Assembly (NCBI RefSeq): GCF_900312745.1
Contig: NZ_OMPD01000014.1
Coordinates: 3,348,001-3,412,000 of the forward strand
Direction of reading: 5' to 3'
Length of the DNA: 64,000 bases
Source of the DNA: Aquimarina sp. AU58
GTDB taxonomy: Bacteria > Bacteroidota > Bacteroidia > Flavobacteriales > Flavobacteriaceae
Shown here: positions 62,307 through 64,000 of the stretch, piece by piece
Numbering within the stretch: position 1 is the stretch's first letter
Layout of the letters: each line of letters begins with the position of its first letter
The notes under the pieces: model-generated
What the model saw: only the letters and a program-made list of their open reading frames with translations
Database searches by the model: none
Told to the model about the DNA's origin: nothing
Position numbers and translations under genes: made by a program

Positions 62307-64000
62307 TTACTTATCTTCTTTTGTTAAAGATAGCAAACTCCCTGTTTTCTTATATTGAAAATACAATCCGCCAAGCACCAGTAAAACCAAAAGAATAGAG
62401 CTCGTAAGCGTAATGGTACTTCCTGTTTTTACAACCTGAGGTTCGAATTTAAATTCTATCGAATGCTTTCCTGCTGGTACTTTTAGGCCTCTTAACATAT
62501 AATCTACCGGGTATATAGGTGTAGTTTCGCCATCAATATATGCGTTCCAACCATCTTTATAGTATGTTTCAGAAAAGACAATAAAACCTGGATTAGCAGC
62601 ATAGACATTATATGCCAGATGATTAGGTTGAGTTTTAGAAATTGATACTGTAGAAATACTATCTTTATTAGGTTTAAAATCTCCTAATTCGCCTTGATAA
62701 TCTTTTCTAATAACCGCCGTCTTTTTGGTATCTATAGTATTTAATGATTCAAATTCCTTTTTATAATTGTCTACAAATTTTAGTTCTTCTACAAACCAGG
62801 CTGCTCCATTAATTGAAGGGTTTTGCTGAACGTCTAGCTGTCCTTCTTTATTTTGTTGAATTACATATTTTACATTAAGCATATTAATTACTTCCAGATT
62901 ACCTTTGGCAATATGGCCGAAATACATATCTTCCATTTTTCTGGGACGTACTGCAGTATACCCATTAATAGAATTAAAGAAGTAATTCGTGTGTGAATTA
63001 TTAAAACCTCTAGCCTGATCTAATACTCTAAAATAAGATTCGTCTTTTAGAATTTCTTTATCCACCGCTGTTGGTTGAAAATAATTTCTGTATTCACGCT
63101 TAGAGATAAAACCCTCATTATCAACACTACGTCTATCTACGGTAACCAAATCTATTACAATTAGTGCTCCTAGTGCGATAAGGGTAATATTTTCTGAAAA
63201 CTTTTTCTTTAAACTAAGCCAAAGCACACCTCCCATTAGAATTATAAACAGAAGTGAACGCAAACTATCGCTTTTCATGATTGCAATTCGATCTTCTTTG
63301 ATAGCATCAAAAATAGCAGGTTGTTCAATCCCTAATCGAACTTCTGAAGATGATTTGAAACTAAATAAACTTCCTCCAAACAGCCAAAAAAGCAGACACA
63401 ATCCTCCAAAAACTCCTAATGAAATTAAAAATTTCTTTTGCCTTTCTTCAATAGATATTTTGTCATTAAAGAAACGATGTAATCCAAAAACAGCGGTAAT
63501 AGGTATTAATAACTCTAAAATGACCTGAATACTTGATACTGCTCTGAACTTATTATAAAAAGGTACATAATCAATAAAAAATCTTGTTAGAAATTCTAAA
63601 TTCTTACCCCAACTTAAAGCGAGAGATAATATCATTCCTGCCAGTAGCCACCAGCGAAGCCTTCCTTTAACCAATAACAACCCTAAAAGGGCTAAAAACA
63701 CTACTGTTATTCCTAAATATGGAGGAGCTTCTACAAAAGGTTGTTCTCCCCAATATAGTCCTGTAACTTTAGCATAATAATTAGCTTGCTCTCTTGGCTG
63801 TCCTAATTCAATCAATTTTTGATAAAAAGCAGAATCTGTACCCAAATCAGATGCTCTACCCAATCCCATTAATTTAGGAACAAAAAGGTTTAGTGACTCT
63901 AATTTACCATAACTGTATTCTGTAATATATTCATAATCCAATCCATTCTTTTCTGAAGAAGTCGCTGTGGTTTCTGCCAATAAATTTTTACCTCTAATAC
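62307..64000 (-). CDS. YfhO-family membrane protein, partial
   Basis: The 3' portion (564 codons) of a large membrane protein. The frame stays open to the right edge (reading IRGKNLLAETT there), so the true start lies outside. About seven to eight membrane helices occupy the first 330 codons (FFNDKISIEERQKKFLI between two of them). A soluble domain follows (SYFRVLDQARGFNNSHTNYF, VEVINMLNVKYVI) and a last helix near the end. YfhO relatives add sugars to teichoic or lipid-linked polymers, using lipid-linked donors. Coupled to the glycosyltransferase gene downstream. Confidence 0.88.
   Translation of the reverse strand, partial: IRGKNLLAETTATSSEKNGLDYEYITEYSYGKLESLNLFVPKLMGLGRASDLGTDSAFYQKLIELGQPREQANYYAKVTGLYWGEQPFVEAPPYLGITVVFLALLGLLLVKGRLRWWLLAGMILSLALSWGKNLEFLTRFFIDYVPFYNKFRAVSSIQVILELLIPITAVFGLHRFFNDKISIEERQKKFLISLGVFGGLCLLFWLFGGSLFSFKSSSEVRLGIEQPAIFDAIKEDRIAIMKSDSLRSLLFIILMGGVLWLSLKKKFSENITLIALGALIVIDLVTVDRRSVDNEGFISKREYRNYFQPTAVDKEILKDESYFRVLDQARGFNNSHTNYFFNSINGYTAVRPRKMEDMYFGHIAKGNLEVINMLNVKYVIQQNKEGQLDVQQNPSINGAAWFVEELKFVDNYKKEFESLNTIDTKKTAVIRKDYQGELGDFKPNKDSISTVSISKTQPNHLAYNVYAANPGFIVFSETYYKDGWNAYIDGETTPIYPVDYMLRGLKVPAGKHSIEFKFEPQVVKTGSTITLTSSILLVLLVLGGLYFQYKKTGSLLSLTKEDK

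Noticed and set aside
1..64000. CRISPR arrays, tRNA, rRNA, prophage
   Set aside because: I read both strands for regularly spaced short repeats, tRNA-like cloverleaf ends and phage structural genes and found none.

Overview
The window looks like chromosome from a low-GC, marine-type member of the Flavobacteriaceae (Bacteroidota); an Aquimarina-like relative is my guess. The evidence is a TonB-dependent receptor paired with a DUF4249 lipoprotein, type IX secretion (T9SS) C-terminal sorting domains, many lipoproteins with Cys-Lys/Ser-Asp-Asp starts, LytS/LytTR and propeller-type two-component systems, -7 promoter elements of the TAnnTTTG kind, and no Shine-Dalgarno sequences. I saw no rRNA, tRNA or CRISPR array.

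Region 1 (1-6.6 kb) is the most unusual part: an integron-like gene-cassette array. A tyrosine recombinase (5379-6509, minus strand) is followed in the same orientation by a candidate attI site and at least six cassettes separated by five imperfect palindromes (attC1-attC5). For each of the five complete cassettes, the core sequence at its start (GTTRnnn type) is the exact reverse complement, over 7-12 nt, of the sequence at its own end. The core differs from cassette to cassette. This is what is expected if each cassette was once a circle carrying one attC. The recombinase has a complete catalytic set but lacks the extra patch that defines classical IntI proteins, and it carries a long N-terminal extension. 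Cassette cargo is an LRR protein, a small protein plus a membrane protein resembling the end of NrfD/ActC, a secreted TPR protein, a DUF4304-like protein, a lipoprotein and a DUF6891-like protein.

Region 2 (6.6-24.5 kb) holds a zinc-ribbon protein, a DUF1801/YdeI protein, a MOSC protein, a GH31 glycosidase, a secreted phytase-like/GDPD chimera, a cadherin-repeat lipoprotein, a TonB receptor with its DUF4249 partner, a PhnP-like hydrolase and a Bcp peroxiredoxin. A 174-bp MITE-like element with perfect 13-bp inverted ends lies at 7.9-8.1 kb.

Region 3 (24.9-38.4 kb) has two large tandem beta-helix T9SS surface proteins, a decayed histidine kinase fragment, two TPR-LytS histidine kinases with near-identical 3' halves, and a LytTR regulator.

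Region 4 (38.4-48.2 kb) holds nth (without the Fe-S cysteines), an ECF-type sigma factor, uvrA, an amidohydrolase, a lipoprotein, and two paralogous secreted repeat proteins that each follow a sigma-54-type promoter.

Region 5 (48.2-64 kb) has a polysaccharide flippase, three surface lipoproteins (two BspA-like and one predicted seven-bladed propeller), a Spo0M-like protein, a voltage-gated channel with a calcium-type filter sequence, a propeller hybrid sensor/NarL regulator pair, and a glycosyltransferase/YfhO pair running off the right edge.
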